Shown here piece after piece: positions 52,882-63,735 of a DNA stretch of 64,000 nt; position 1 is the stretch's first letter; every line of letters starts with the position of its first letter. The notes below the pieces were generated by a model. That model was not told where the DNA came from and ran no database searches. It was given only the letters and a program-made list of their open reading frames with translations. The DNA comes from Maylandia zebra (taxonomy: Eukaryota > Chordata > Actinopteri > Cichliformes > Cichlidae): NCBI RefSeq assembly GCF_041146795.1, contig NC_135176.1, forward strand, positions 15,307,286-15,371,285. The letters are read 5' to 3'. Both the position numbers and the translations under genes were made by a program.

Positions 52882-53225
52882 TGTTCTGAAGGCAGGACTG
52901 TGATGCAGTTTTCTGCCTCGCCACTAGAGGGCGCGGCCGTTTTGTGAGTAATGTTTGACTGGGATGGAAAATGGTGTTCATGAAGGCAGTGTGAATCACA
53001 AGTTATGCTCGGGAGCAGTTTATGTGGGTTCAATGAGAGTGTGCGTCCATAAGACTGAACCACACACACACACATACCCACACCCACGCTAAATCTGCCA
53101 TTAAAGAGCTGAACGATCATCCCCTGTCCTCGTTAATTTCTGGAGGGTCATAGTGGCACTTGACCTGTGCACACCCTGCGATCACCACCGTAGAACTGAA
53201 CCTCATATCAGAAATCATCATAACA
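52882..53225 (+). repeat. Right LTR of BEL/Pao element
   Basis: Reads the same as the left LTR over all 344 bp by eye. Confidence 0.93.
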
Positions 53226-53230
53226 GTCCG

Positions 53231-55720
53231 ATTCAGTCTAACATCTGTAAAAGTTTTAAGGCACTTTCCACCAGCACTATCAAAACATGGGCCAGCAGCC
53301 AGAATCACTGCTTAAGAGTCCAATTGGATTGCTTTGGGAAATCGGAACTGTATTTTTATACAGTTATCATAAATATTATTACCCCACATATACAATTCAA
53401 ATTTTATTTCTTGCAATTTAAGTCCCAACAGACTTTTTTCCCCATTTACTACAGAATGTTGTTTATCATTTAGATAAACTGAGACAAACAAAACTGCATT
53501 TCTTTTTCTGATATTAAGATATTCCAGGGATTAAATGTGTAGTTAAACTTCTTTTCACTGACAGAAAGGGAAGTTTCGCTGGTCCGGCCCACTCAAGGTC
53601 AAAGGCTATATGTGACTCACAATGTAAAATGAGTTTGCAGTTTTGTTTTGTTTTTAAAAAAGCATAAGTTTAAGAGCACATTGTCAGCCCCATTTCTTTT
53701 TAAAAAATGTAAATCAGATTATATCATAAACAATAAAATTCGTCATTGTTTTGAAATCTAAGGTGTTACTGTTTGTCAAAGTGTTGCAACATGTTTAAGA
53801 TTTCCCAAGTTGGGTAGTTTTCCAGTGTAGCCTCATGTGACCCCTGTTTTCAGAGTTGGTAATGATGTGTTGTGCAAGATTTATACTTGAGGGAAGAAAA
53901 CTCAGTATTCAAACACATTTACTCCTTTTTCCATATACATGCAACTCAGGAATTTGAATCAAATGCTTACTCAGCTCTTACTCAGCCATCTGATCCTCGG
54001 TCCTGCCCAGTGAGGTCAATCAGCTTTCGGTTATGGGTCACTGGGTGGATTCTTAAACTGTGCACAAGTATTTCTGAAGTCATCAATATGAAAGATGACG
54101 GGAAATGAATCTCTTATTTCATTAAAAGGTAATTCTCTAATGTACCAGAAAAAAACAAGAGGTAGAACTGACTTTTATTTCCAAGTATGTTCTGAGTAGT
54201 AAGCTGTCAATTGTAGTGTTATTTATACGAAGAGACAATGAAGTTAGTGCAAACACATATACGTCAAACACACTGAAAACTGAGGCTTTTTTCCACTGGT
54301 TTGTGTTTATTACTGTATGATTATTGGGAATACATGCTGGGACAAGACAAATTTCAAGCATTTGTTAAATATGACTTTGACATTTAATATTAATCATGCA
54401 TGTATGCAAACATGCAAGATGATTTCCACTGCCGCTTAGAAGTCATGCTTAGCTGGTCTTTGCCTTCCACCGTACCCGACATTCACGATGGGCCAGCCTG
54501 GGTAAGTCTCTCTTTGGACCGTGCTGAAGTTGATCCTGTGAATCAGAAGAATCAGAGCACGCAGACACAGAGTAGCTGCTCCCTACATGAAGGACACTGT
54601 GATGATGATAAACCTGCTCTCACCTGAACGCAGGGTTAATGCCAATGTTGTCAGGCTGCGGGAAAGCAGGTGTCCGCCTCCTGTGGCAGGAGGATGGGGG
54701 AGGGAAGTCTTTCTGATACTGAGACTGCATCTGGGCTGTTTCCTGTTCGTTTTTTGCTGCTGCTGACATGTGATCACGGTTGCCTTCTTGCTCATTCCCT
54801 CTCACTTCTCTGTCCTCGCGTCTGTTTCCTCTTCCTGTTTATCATGAGGATGCAGGAGGAGAATGGTGAGATTCCTGTTGTGTGTTACAGCCTGCTGAAG
54901 GGTAATCAGAACTTTGCTAAAGGCAGAATTTCATCAACAGTAATCACACTTTCCATAAATAAACTTTCTTACTTTCTTGATCATACTACATGTATTACAC
55001 TATTTGCTTTTTTCATTTTAATCTTGAGAGAATAATACTTTATACATAAATGAGATGAAATGTTCTTATGAATATAAATCATTTGCTTTGGATGTCGCAG
55101 AGCTGTGTGAAGGACACGGGAACACATACACAAATAATTACTGCTGAGGGCAATCCAATCCTGTGTCTGTGAGTAAGAGTGGCAGGAATTTCACTGCACA
55201 GCAGAGAAAACAATATCACTCCTCCAGATGCTCTGTGTCTATAACAGCATTTTCACATTTAACCTTATATGGTCTTTCTTATGTTCTATTTGAGGTATTA
55301 AATACTTTATTACAGTGTTTTTCAGTTTAATGGCAGTGTAGGTTTTTTTTTAATCTAAGCTTTAATCACAAAATCACCTTTATAATCTCTACCATCTCTG
55401 CCTTCTCACTCATAGCACACTGCCCAAACCATTTCCAAGACACACACATGCACTGAACAGAAAGCCACAGCCTTGCGTGCCATCATAAATGAGTCTTATC
55501 TTTATACAGACATGATGAGTTTACTCTCTAGGGTGAGCCAAGTCTGTTGACCTTTGCCTGGATCTTGGTCTGGGATAGGCCTGAAGCAGAAAGCCTCACG
55601 TGATGTGGTCTCCATCTTAGCAGGTGTGTCCGGGTAGAGGAGGAATCCTAAAAAGGGTGAAATGTAGACTGTTGACTCTTGTTCCCCTTTTTTAACCCAC
55701 TACTTTGGAGTGATTCCAGT
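53231..55720. other. Intergenic, no gene recognised
   Basis: No splice-supported exon, repeat family or RNA gene was recognised. The ORFs here are short and featureless. Confidence 0.4.
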
Positions 55721-55721
55721 T

Positions 55722-55930
55722 AAATCAAATCAAATCAAATCAAATCACTTTTATTGTCACATCACATGTGCAGGTACATTGGTACAGCACATGTGAGTGA
55801 AATTCTTGTGTGCGAGCTTCACAAGCAACAGAGTTGTGCAAAATACAATAATGTAAACAAGCAAAACACAAGAATGGCTACATCTGAAACTAATAAATAT
55901 ATGTACAATATATAATAGTATATGCATTTC
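55722..55930 (-). mobile_element. LINE 3'-tail fragment with AAATC repeats
   Basis: Five aaatc units are followed by acttttattgtcacatcac and gtgagtgaaattcttgtgtg, the 3' end of a minus-strand L2/RTE-type LINE or its SINE derivative. A similar short tail (tttttattgtcattgtgcag) occurs at 57098-57150. Confidence 0.5.
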
Positions 55931-55956
55931 TGGATGTGTATACTAAATATTTTCCT

Positions 55957-55957
<1 letters not shown>

Positions 55958-56027
<70 letters not shown>
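55958..56027. repeat. (GT)n microsatellite
   Basis: About 34 uninterrupted GT units. Confidence 0.95.
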
Positions 56028-56028
<1 letters not shown>

Positions 56029-56530
56029 ACATATTTTACAAGTTTCACAGTTTCTGAAATCTTTCCAGTTAGGTCTCTTTTTCACAGCTTGTTTACTTTG
56101 CATATAAATTCTATAAAATATGCGTAATGGCAGTGACAATTAATCATTCACACAGACCTGATTTTTGTGACAACAAAACAAAGTTTTATTTCTGTCTGTT
56201 TATTTAGTGATGTGCACCGAGATTAAAGCGAGATCAGAAATAATGACGGTAATTTTGAATCCTTTTGTTATTTCTTGACTAGGACATTGTTTCTATTTCT
56301 GTTTTACTCTTTTCAGTGTTTATAACTTTTCAGTGTTTATAACAGTGTTTATAACAATTGTTGATTTGTTCTGTTCTCATTGTATGACGAATTATGATGG
56401 CTGTTTGGTAGCCGTTTGCATACTATGCATACTCTCTCTCTCTCTTCATATGTGTGTGTGTGTGTGTGTGCAACAGCTTTATGTTAATGTACAAATATGT
56501 TTATGTGGTTTCCATGGTTTTTGCATCTTC
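56028..56530. other. Upstream of USP42, no recognisable feature
   Basis: AT-rich; a short CT/GT tract at 56430-56470. Nothing else recognised. Confidence 0.4.
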
Positions 56531-56534
56531 TTTA

Positions 56535-56571
56535 AGTGCGCGTCAGTCCATCTCGGAAATCGACAAGACTG
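56535..56571 (+). other. usp42: Possible 5' non-coding exon of USP42
   Basis: gtgcgcgtcagtccatctcg with a CpG-rich character ends ACAAGACTG followed by a consensus donor gtaagc. The next exon begins after ttttgttttcag at 57311. The start is not defined; inferred from position and the donor. Confidence 0.4.
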
Positions 56572-57353
56572 GTAAGCTCTCAACTTGCTCTCCGTCTGAT
56601 ATGATCAGGGTTTTTTGTGTGTTTTCTTGAGGTTTTGCGACGCTGCGTGTTAAAGGCCTAGCAGCCGTCATTTAGCCAATGTGAGCCACTCTGTAAGAGC
56701 AGGTGGGAGGGAACAGCTGCTTCTGTTGTAAACGTGCTTCCGACTTAGAAATTTCCTCGGTCGAGTGGGTTATCTGGCATTTCCCCTCTTGAGTTTTCTA
56801 AACACTAATTTTTGTCGATATTTTAAGTTTGTTAGTTGGACAGAGTTAAATTAGATGTCGAAAGTTACTCTTGTCTACTGGTGTTTGTTATTTAAAAGGA
56901 ATCTGACAAGATGATTCAAATAAAAACAAACGGTCAAAAACTAATATTTGGCTCTCACTTATGCTAGTCTGTTTTTGAATGTAAACAAATCATCCAATCT
57001 AACACAATTTCTGATACTTGTTTGCTGAAAGTTTAGGCGATGGTATGAGGGCAGTGTTTAATATAGCGTTATTTAACTATAAGCTATAAGAGACTTAGAG
57101 CTTTTTATTGTCATTGTGCAGTTTTTTGCACAACGAAATTGGGTATAATCTGTTAATGTGGCTTTTGTATTTAGTTGTTGTTGTCCAAACTCACTGTACT
57201 GCTACCTAACCAGTGTAGGATTGATGTAGTATTTAAGTTTTCTTTCCCTTTCCCTTTTTCCAAAATAACAATGAGTTGTTGTTGTTTTTTTTGTTTTGTT
57301 TTGTTTTCAGTTCATAAACGTATGTGTCTATGTTCCTAATGCAGCTATGAACA

Positions 57354-60300
57354 ATGACCATAGTTGACAGATCTTCAGAAAAGTCTGACCACGAGTCAGC
57401 CGGACTCGGACCTGGAGCTGCTGTGTACAACAGTACACCCTCCTCTGAGGACCAGCCCAAGGACCAAGGGGCTGGTCCTCAGAGTACACCCTCCTCTGAG
57501 GACCAGCCCAAGGACCAAGGGGCTGGTCCTCAGAGTACACCCTCCTCTGAGGACCAGCCCAAGGACCAAGGTCAGAGCAAAGCCTGGCTTTTTTTCAAAA
57601 TGTCTTTTTAAGCTGTTTGAAGATTTTTATTGTCAGACAGAATAGTTTTCCAACCAGTTTTAGCAAATATGGAACCACACTTTTTAGCCATTATTTACCC
57701 ATATTTGTCAGAATTGGTTTTAGTAACGTACAGCTAATCTTTTTGCTTCTGCTTTCACACAAGTTTGACAACTGCTTTTGTGGGTGTTGTGTTGCTGCTT
57801 CCCTTCTCCGTTCATTCATCCAGTTATGTAATGCATCCAGCTTTGCATGATCAGTCACTTCAGCTCGTGATGCAATTGCTGTTTTTATATAAAGACCGGC
57901 AGCCCAACTTGTTTAGCAGAAACAAAGGAGAAGGCAAATTGTCCTATCTTTCTTCCTGAGGCTGTTTAGGAGTTTTTCACAGTGGCCAGAATCACATTAT
58001 ATAACTGTTAATAGTTGTAGCTATTACTGTGATGTCCTGACATGACTTTGCCATGTGCCAGTGTGTGGTTGTATAAGTAAGGTGGCATTAAATTATCTCC
58101 TTTTTAAAATGTATTGAAACAGATTTTTAGTAATAATTGTGGCTCTGTGTGTCAGTGATCAGCAGTGGCGATGGAATTGACTTGCCCCAGAAGGTGCTGT
58201 TCTCACCAGATCGGCTCAGCCTAAATTGGGCCCAGGTTCACCTCATTGGTGCAGGCCTCCAGAACATGGGGAACACCTGCTTCCTCAACTCAGCCCTGCA
58301 GTGTCTCAGCTACACCCCTCCTTTAGCAAACTACATGCTGACGCGGGAGCACTCCAAAACATGTACGTTTATTTCACCAACAGTGGTGTTACGCAGTCCT
58401 GCGCTGATTCTCACATTGTATCACTCCTTACTCACTCAGTATTTTGTCTCTGTCTCTGCTGCAGGTCATGAGCCAGGGTTCTGTATGATGTGTACCATGC
58501 AAAACCACATCATTCAGGTTTTTACCAACTCTGGGAATGTCATTAAGCCCATTGGTGTACTCAATGAGCTTGGGTGTAAGTGGATGACTGTTGTTGCTGT
58601 GCTCTGTGCAAAGTGTTTACCTATATTTTAATGATAGGAGGCGCTGTGTGACTGTTTACCTTTTGTAATTTTGGAGGGAAATAATCTGGAGGGATTTTGA
58701 ATTCTGTTTTTAAATAAGTGTAAACTTGCATTTAACTGTGGTATCCTTTACAATAATTCACCTCCTGCTTTGTTTTTTGGTTCTGTTTTTCCTCGTTCCC
58801 CTCACACAGGGATTGCAAACCACTTCCGCTATGGAAGCCAGGAAGATGCTCATGAATTCCTGCGGTGCACAGTGGATGCTATGCAAAGGTCCTGCTTACC
58901 TGGAACCAAGTGAGTGTCATTTTACATTGCATGCATTCTAAACAAGTTAAACACACAAAAATATTTTTACTTGGGCTTGACAGTGTTTGCACTTTATTAT
59001 GTAGTAAGATCCATAATTAGCTACGTAGAGGTAACACCGTGACAGTAGGAGAATATGAAATAAATCCTTTATCCTGTTTTTCAGGAAGTGCAGTTTATAC
59101 TAGTTCCTTTTAACTATTAATGCTTCAATTGCTGAGAGTATTTTTCAGAAATGCAGATTCCTCAGTCTCTTGCCTGACTGACACCTCAGTTTACATACTA
59201 GGCAAGCCACTTGATATAATACCTCATTATTATATCAAGTTTTTTAATGAACTTGACTGCTCCAACACAGAAAGTATTCTTACACTGGGTGTGGTAGCTT
59301 GTTTTGGTAACAGGGCTTGAAAAGATCAGAAGCGGCTTAAACGTGTAGTAAAACAGGTGTCTGGGATTATGGCAGAGAGCTGCCAGACTTAGTGTCTAGT
59401 ATAGATTTCTTCTGAGGCAACAGGGTAAGCAGTGTGAGCAGGAGCACTCAACCCCTCAGGTCATCTCTTATTCACCCTAATGGCATTAGTGCTATTATTG
59501 CAGCAGCAAAATTCAGAAAATCCAGGTTTTTCTATGTGTTACTATAGAGCTTCGAAGTCTATGTGCACTTTTAACCAAAACTACACGTTTAACAGATGCA
59601 CTGGGCTGAGTGTTGTGCTTCTTGTTAGACTCCTAAAAATAATTTATTAATTCATTTCTTTTTTTAAGAACCTAAAGTGTCAATTCTCATCAAATCAATT
59701 CTTCCCGTGTAGCAGCAGATGGCCTCTTAAGTAATTAATCGTGCTCCAATTCCTCCTATTGTCTTTTCTGCTACTTGAATACTGTAAAGTGATTGTCTGG
59801 TTCCAAAATGCTAAAAAATAAATGGTCAGTCAGTTAATTGTTGCACTGTCCTTATTAGTTAACTTTTGTGCTTTATCTTTTTATTATAGATTGGACAGGC
59901 AAACGCAGGCAACCTCTTTCATCCATCAAGTGTTTGGCGGGTACCTAAGATCCAGAGGTAAGTCACTGTTTTTTAAGGTTTGATTTATTTTTCTTTTATT
60001 TGCCTTTTTATGTCTTACAGCTTGTGTGATACTCATAGCACTGATTTCTGTTTCAGTTAAATGTTTAAACTGCAAAGCTGTCTCAGATACATTTGACCCT
60101 TTTCTGGATGTCACTCTGGAAATTAAGGTAATTGGACAACATTCAAAGTGACGTTGCTACTATGTATTCTCTGCATTATGGAGTGTGAGGTTTTTCCTCT
60201 CTCTCTCTGTTCATATAGACTGCTCCAAATGTCTCCAAAGCTCTGGAGCAGTTTGTCAAGCCAGAACAGCTGGGTGGTGAAAATGCTTATAAATGCACCA

Positions 60301-61419
60301 AGTAAGTCAAAGAGATGCCAAACCATGATGAGTTTTAGTGTTTAGGTGTGATTTTTGTCAACAAGCTGAATGTTTGTTTCCTTCAGGTGCAACAAAATGG
60401 TAACGGCCTCAAAAAGATTTACAATCCATCGCAGCGCCAATGTGCTCACCATCTCACTCAAACGCTTTGCAGACTTCAGTGGAGGCAAAATCACAAAGGC
60501 AAATGGCCAATAGTGTCTGCTTAAGTCATAAAGATACATGACAGATGCTTTGTTTTATTATAAAACAGGATATTTGCATGTAATGTTTGAATTTTTTTGT
60601 TTGGTGGTCATCAGGATGTGAAGTATTTGGAGCATCTGGATCTGCGGCCCTTCATGTCGCAGTCCCACGGGGAGCCCCAGCTCTACAGGCTGTATGCTGT
60701 GCTGGTTCACTCTGGATTGAGTTGTCATACTGGACACTATTTCTGCTATATTAAGGTACTGGCTGTGCCCGAATCTGTTTGAATGCTGCTGTTGCGTAGT
60801 ACAAACAAACAAACACCATAAACAACACATTTCAGCAGAAAACTACTTTGTATGCATTGAAAGAAAGAAAAAAAAGACCCCTATATAACCATAAGATTCT
60901 TCTTTTTAGCTCAAATTCAATTCAGAAACTGAATCTGCTGTGTCACATCTCTCTCATTCTGTCTCACAGGCCAGCAATGAGCAGTGGTTTCAGATGAATG
61001 ACTCGTCCGTGTCAGTCAGTGACATTAGCACTGTTCTCAACCAGCAGGCCTATGTCCTCTTCTACATCAAGTGAGTAAACATCGGTATTTTTAAACATTC
61101 TAGGCTTATTCCTTCAGTAGAACTTTTCCCATCATTATTTAATAATGTAGACATGTTTATTCTCACTTTTCTTGTAGAAAATGTATTATTATAACCTAAT
61201 GTTATAATGTTGATGCTTTGTCATGGTTAATATTCTTTTTTCCATGTCATCAGGTGCACAGATGTGGGAAAAACTGGGGACTACAGCCACTTGAACCATA
61301 ACGCTGGCATATCTGGTCAGGCATCTCCCCAGCCGGTGGTGAGCCCAGGCACCATCGCCACCATGCCTCACAACAGTGTTGGCTTCATAGGTCCCCAGCT
61401 GCCACCACACATGAACAAG
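57354..61419 (+). CDS. usp42: Ubiquitin carboxyl-terminal hydrolase 42, N-terminal part (catalytic domain)
   Basis: Eleven coding exons: 57354-57570, 58156-58362, 58465-58575, 58810-58909, 59890-59957, 60057-60127, 60219-60301, 60387-60498, 60615-60755, 60970-61070, 61254-61419 (459 codons so far). All phases agree; intron 8 uses a GC donor at 60499. The exon with the ATG starts at 57311. The N-terminus [12 protein letters not shown] is USP42-like. The catalytic domain shows [20 protein letters not shown] (Cys box), [30 protein letters not shown] and CTKC zinc-binding pairs, and [13 protein letters not shown] with WFQMNDSSV (His and Asn/Asp boxes). After VLFYIK comes the USP42/36-type SPQPVVSPG and [16 protein letters not shown]42 is a nuclear deubiquitinase, reported to act on p53 and histone H2B. 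The catalytic triad is intact. USP36 is the close alternative. The C-terminal exons must lie beyond 64000. Confidence 0.88.
57428..57570 (+). repeat. 51-bp coding tandem repeat in USP42
   Basis: Three near-identical copies (the last incomplete) encode [17 protein letters not shown] in the disordered N-terminus. The copies look almost identical at DNA level, so they are recent. The donor gtcaga after the third copy is weak but keeps the phase. Confidence 0.9.
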
Positions 61420-61471
61420 GTACTTCCTCACCTGAGGGTACTGATAATGTTGTTGTTTTTGTTAAACCCAG

Positions 61472-63088
61472 TGTTTCATGCAAAACACATTTGTACCTTT
61501 CAATTGTGTCTGTTTGAAAAGAATGAAATGATATCATATATTCCTTATTGGCCTACATTTGTACAAAATTCCAAATTATATACACAAAGTCATAGAAATC
61601 ACTGCTCCAATTGGTCATCATGATTTTAATATTCTCTTTTTCCATAACAATGAAATACGCCTTGGACAAATATGACACGTCAATATTTCATTAGTGTTGT
61701 CACATCACATCCTGTAAGCATCGTCTGTCTGTGTCCTTTCTCTGGAAATTAATATTTCCAGCCAATATAGGCAATCCATCAACATGGCTGGAGAGTTGGT
61801 AGTTATATGCAGTCTGTATAAGTGTGGTTAATCCAATGAAGATTTGTAAGGAGATGGCAGTTACTGTGAATTTACAGCAGTTACACAGTGATTAGTAATA
61901 AACAGAGCCAGTGAGAGTGAGTGGATATAAGAAAGTCAGTGACTCAGGTGTGTCGATTGGTTCTGTTTGTGAGACTGGAGGAGACGTAGAAATCTTTTGT
62001 TTTAAATCTTAGTTAGGAAGATTCCTGTTTGAAAACAAGCACTTTTTGTGAGAAATACAAGAAGTACATCTGCAGAAAGCACACAGTTACATTCTGTCCA
62101 TCATGTGGACAAAATCGAAAATGTTGAGCATTGAAAAACTGAGAACGTTGGGCAAGTTCAAAATACGTGTTTGTAAGAACGAAAAACCAAATTGTTCCTA
62201 AAATAGTTATGGAAAGTCACTGTTGTATGTCTGTGTTCTACATGTTTATCTGATGGAAAATAAAGGTGCTATTGTTTTATTGCAGTTTCTTGACAATTCT
62301 GAGTGGATTTACACAGTATGGGTCAAAATGACCCGCAACAAAATCAATGTCACTTTTTTGTTTTTCAACATAATACAAGGGTTAATTTCCAAAACTTCCA
62401 TATGATCTTCAATTTGTAGCAGATCCACTATCACACAGCAGCTGGAGCAGTTTCAAATGGAGGTCAGTCCACTGCTGCCACCTGTGGCCAAATACCATAG
62501 CCCACTACTAGATTAACTTGCTATGATGACATTGAGTAGAGGCTGAGTGGCTGCACTTACCCCTGGTACATCCAAATCTACCCACAAACATGTTGAAAGA
62601 TGCAATGGCAGCAATGTGGCTTGTCAACACTGAAAACAATCAGTAAGCAAAGACATCAGGGATCACTTTTTTCTGTTTATTTAACATGCACAACATTTGT
62701 AGTCGCCTTCTGCACAGGGGAAGTCCACACACACTGTGTGGTACCACTTTCCACAGAAGGTGCATTCAATCTACAAGACTGAATGAGAAAGTCAGGGTCA
62801 TTGTCTGACTGTTTATTACTAATCACTGTGTAACTGCTGTACATTCACAGTAACTGCCATCTCCTTACAAATGTTTATTAGATTAACCACACTTATACAG
62901 ACTGTATATAACAACCAACTCTAAAATGTTTGTTCGCAGAGAAAAGACACAGACTACGGTAACGACATGTGATGTTACAAAACTAGTGAAATATTAGTGT
63001 CATTTCATTCATTTCAAAGGTTTATTTGCATGACGCACAAACAGACACAATTGAAAGGTACAAATGTATTGTGCATGAAACGAATTCA
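61472..63088. mobile_element. DNA transposon relic with long imperfect inverted repeats
   Basis: Left arm 61472-61905 and right arm 62806-63088 are inverse of each other: gtttcatgc...catttgtacctttcaattg opposite caattgaaaggtacaaatg...gcatgaaac; ggagatggcagttactgtga opposite tcacagtaactgccatctcc; ttacacagtgattagtaata opposite tattactaatcactgtgtaa. The left arm carries about 150 bp of extra sequence. Between them lies a short Cys-rich coding remnant (62681-62770, minus). It sits in the USP42 intron after the exon ending at 61419. The superfamily is not clear. Confidence 0.65.
62681..62770 (-). pseudogene. Cys/His-rich C-terminal fragment of a transposase-like protein
   Basis: The minus-strand frame after a possible acceptor cttgtag reads ECTFCGKWYHTVCVDF, then PCAEGDYKCCAC and a TAA followed by an ataaa motif. 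C-x2-C...W-x-H-x3-C...C-x2-C resembles the second half of a PHD-like zinc finger. No catalytic region is left. It belongs to the long-TIR element around it. Confidence 0.45.
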
Positions 63089-63582
63089 GACGTGCTGCAG
63101 ATGTGTGTCACAAGTTGATCTGGCTGTAGGCTGTGGCACTTGGCCAGTGGTGGCACTGGTTGACTCGAGTCCATGTTAGTGCACACAAAGTAAACTGCTC
63201 GCTTTAGTTGTGAAGCAAAAACGCTGAATTCGGAGAAACAAACCGTGTGAGGGGAACGATAACGACAACAAGAGTCTCCCGATCGTTTACTCTTGTTGTC
63301 CTGTGAACAACATCGGCATGGTGTTAATTGTTTGCTGTTTTCGCGATCGCGTCGCGCATGAGGATAACCCTAGGTAAACTCGCCACATTTTTAAACATTT
63401 TGTTGTTCAACAGCATCAAGACTGACGGAGTGTGTTTGAGATAACCTCACAAGTGTCACAGATGACACATTTGGCGTTTTTTTGCTAGTCTGTAGGTAGC
63501 AGCTCCTGAAACGGAAGTCTGCCACACATCTGTTCGACTAACGCCAGTTGATCTAAACGCCAGTAGATCTGGAACACCGGCA
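63089..63582. other. USP42 intron, hairpin at 63262-63301
   Basis: gacaacaagagt and actcttgttgtc form a 12-bp stem around a 15-bp loop. Otherwise unassigned; a CpG-rich patch lies at 63340-63360 (cgcgatcgcgtcgcgc). Confidence 0.4.
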
Positions 63583-63735
63583 GCCTCGCCTCTGTCAGTG
63601 CGCCTCAGGGCGGCTGTGGCTACAATTTAGCTTGCCATCACCAGTGTGTGTGAATGGGTGGATGACTGAACGTGTAAAGTGCTTTGGGGTCCTTAGGGAC
63701 TAAGTAAAGCGCTATACAAATACAGGCCATTTACT
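63583..63735 (+). mobile_element. SINE-like repeat, second copy, marking a duplication edge
   Basis: Same repeat as 43130-43272 but with the internal ctttggggtccttagggac segment retained. Homology to BUD13 intron 2 begins with this repeat; sequence to its left is unrelated to BUD13. Confidence 0.65.

Larger units (their letters stand above)
46786..53225 (+). mobile_element. BEL/Pao LTR retrotransposon, complete, with 5-bp target duplication
   Basis: Two 344-bp LTRs (46786-47129 and 52882-53225) starting TGTTCTGAAGG and ending TCATAACA read as identical. The target-site duplication gtccg is at 46781-46785 and 53226-53230. A primer-binding site (47134-47147) follows the left LTR and a purine tract gggggcgg precedes the right one. 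One uninterrupted Gag-Pol frame lies between. There is no envelope gene. Identical LTRs and an open frame point to a very recent insertion, between BUD13 and USP42. Confidence 0.95.

Noticed and set aside
52800-53120. Minus-strand ORFs over the LTRs as a possible envelope or accessory gene
   Set aside because: They are found in both LTRs, overlap non-coding signals and show no signal peptide or transmembrane organisation.
58137-58631. 164-codon ORF at USP42 as a stand-alone gene
   Set aside because: It reads through an intron between 58363 and 58464; phase and conserved residues support splicing.
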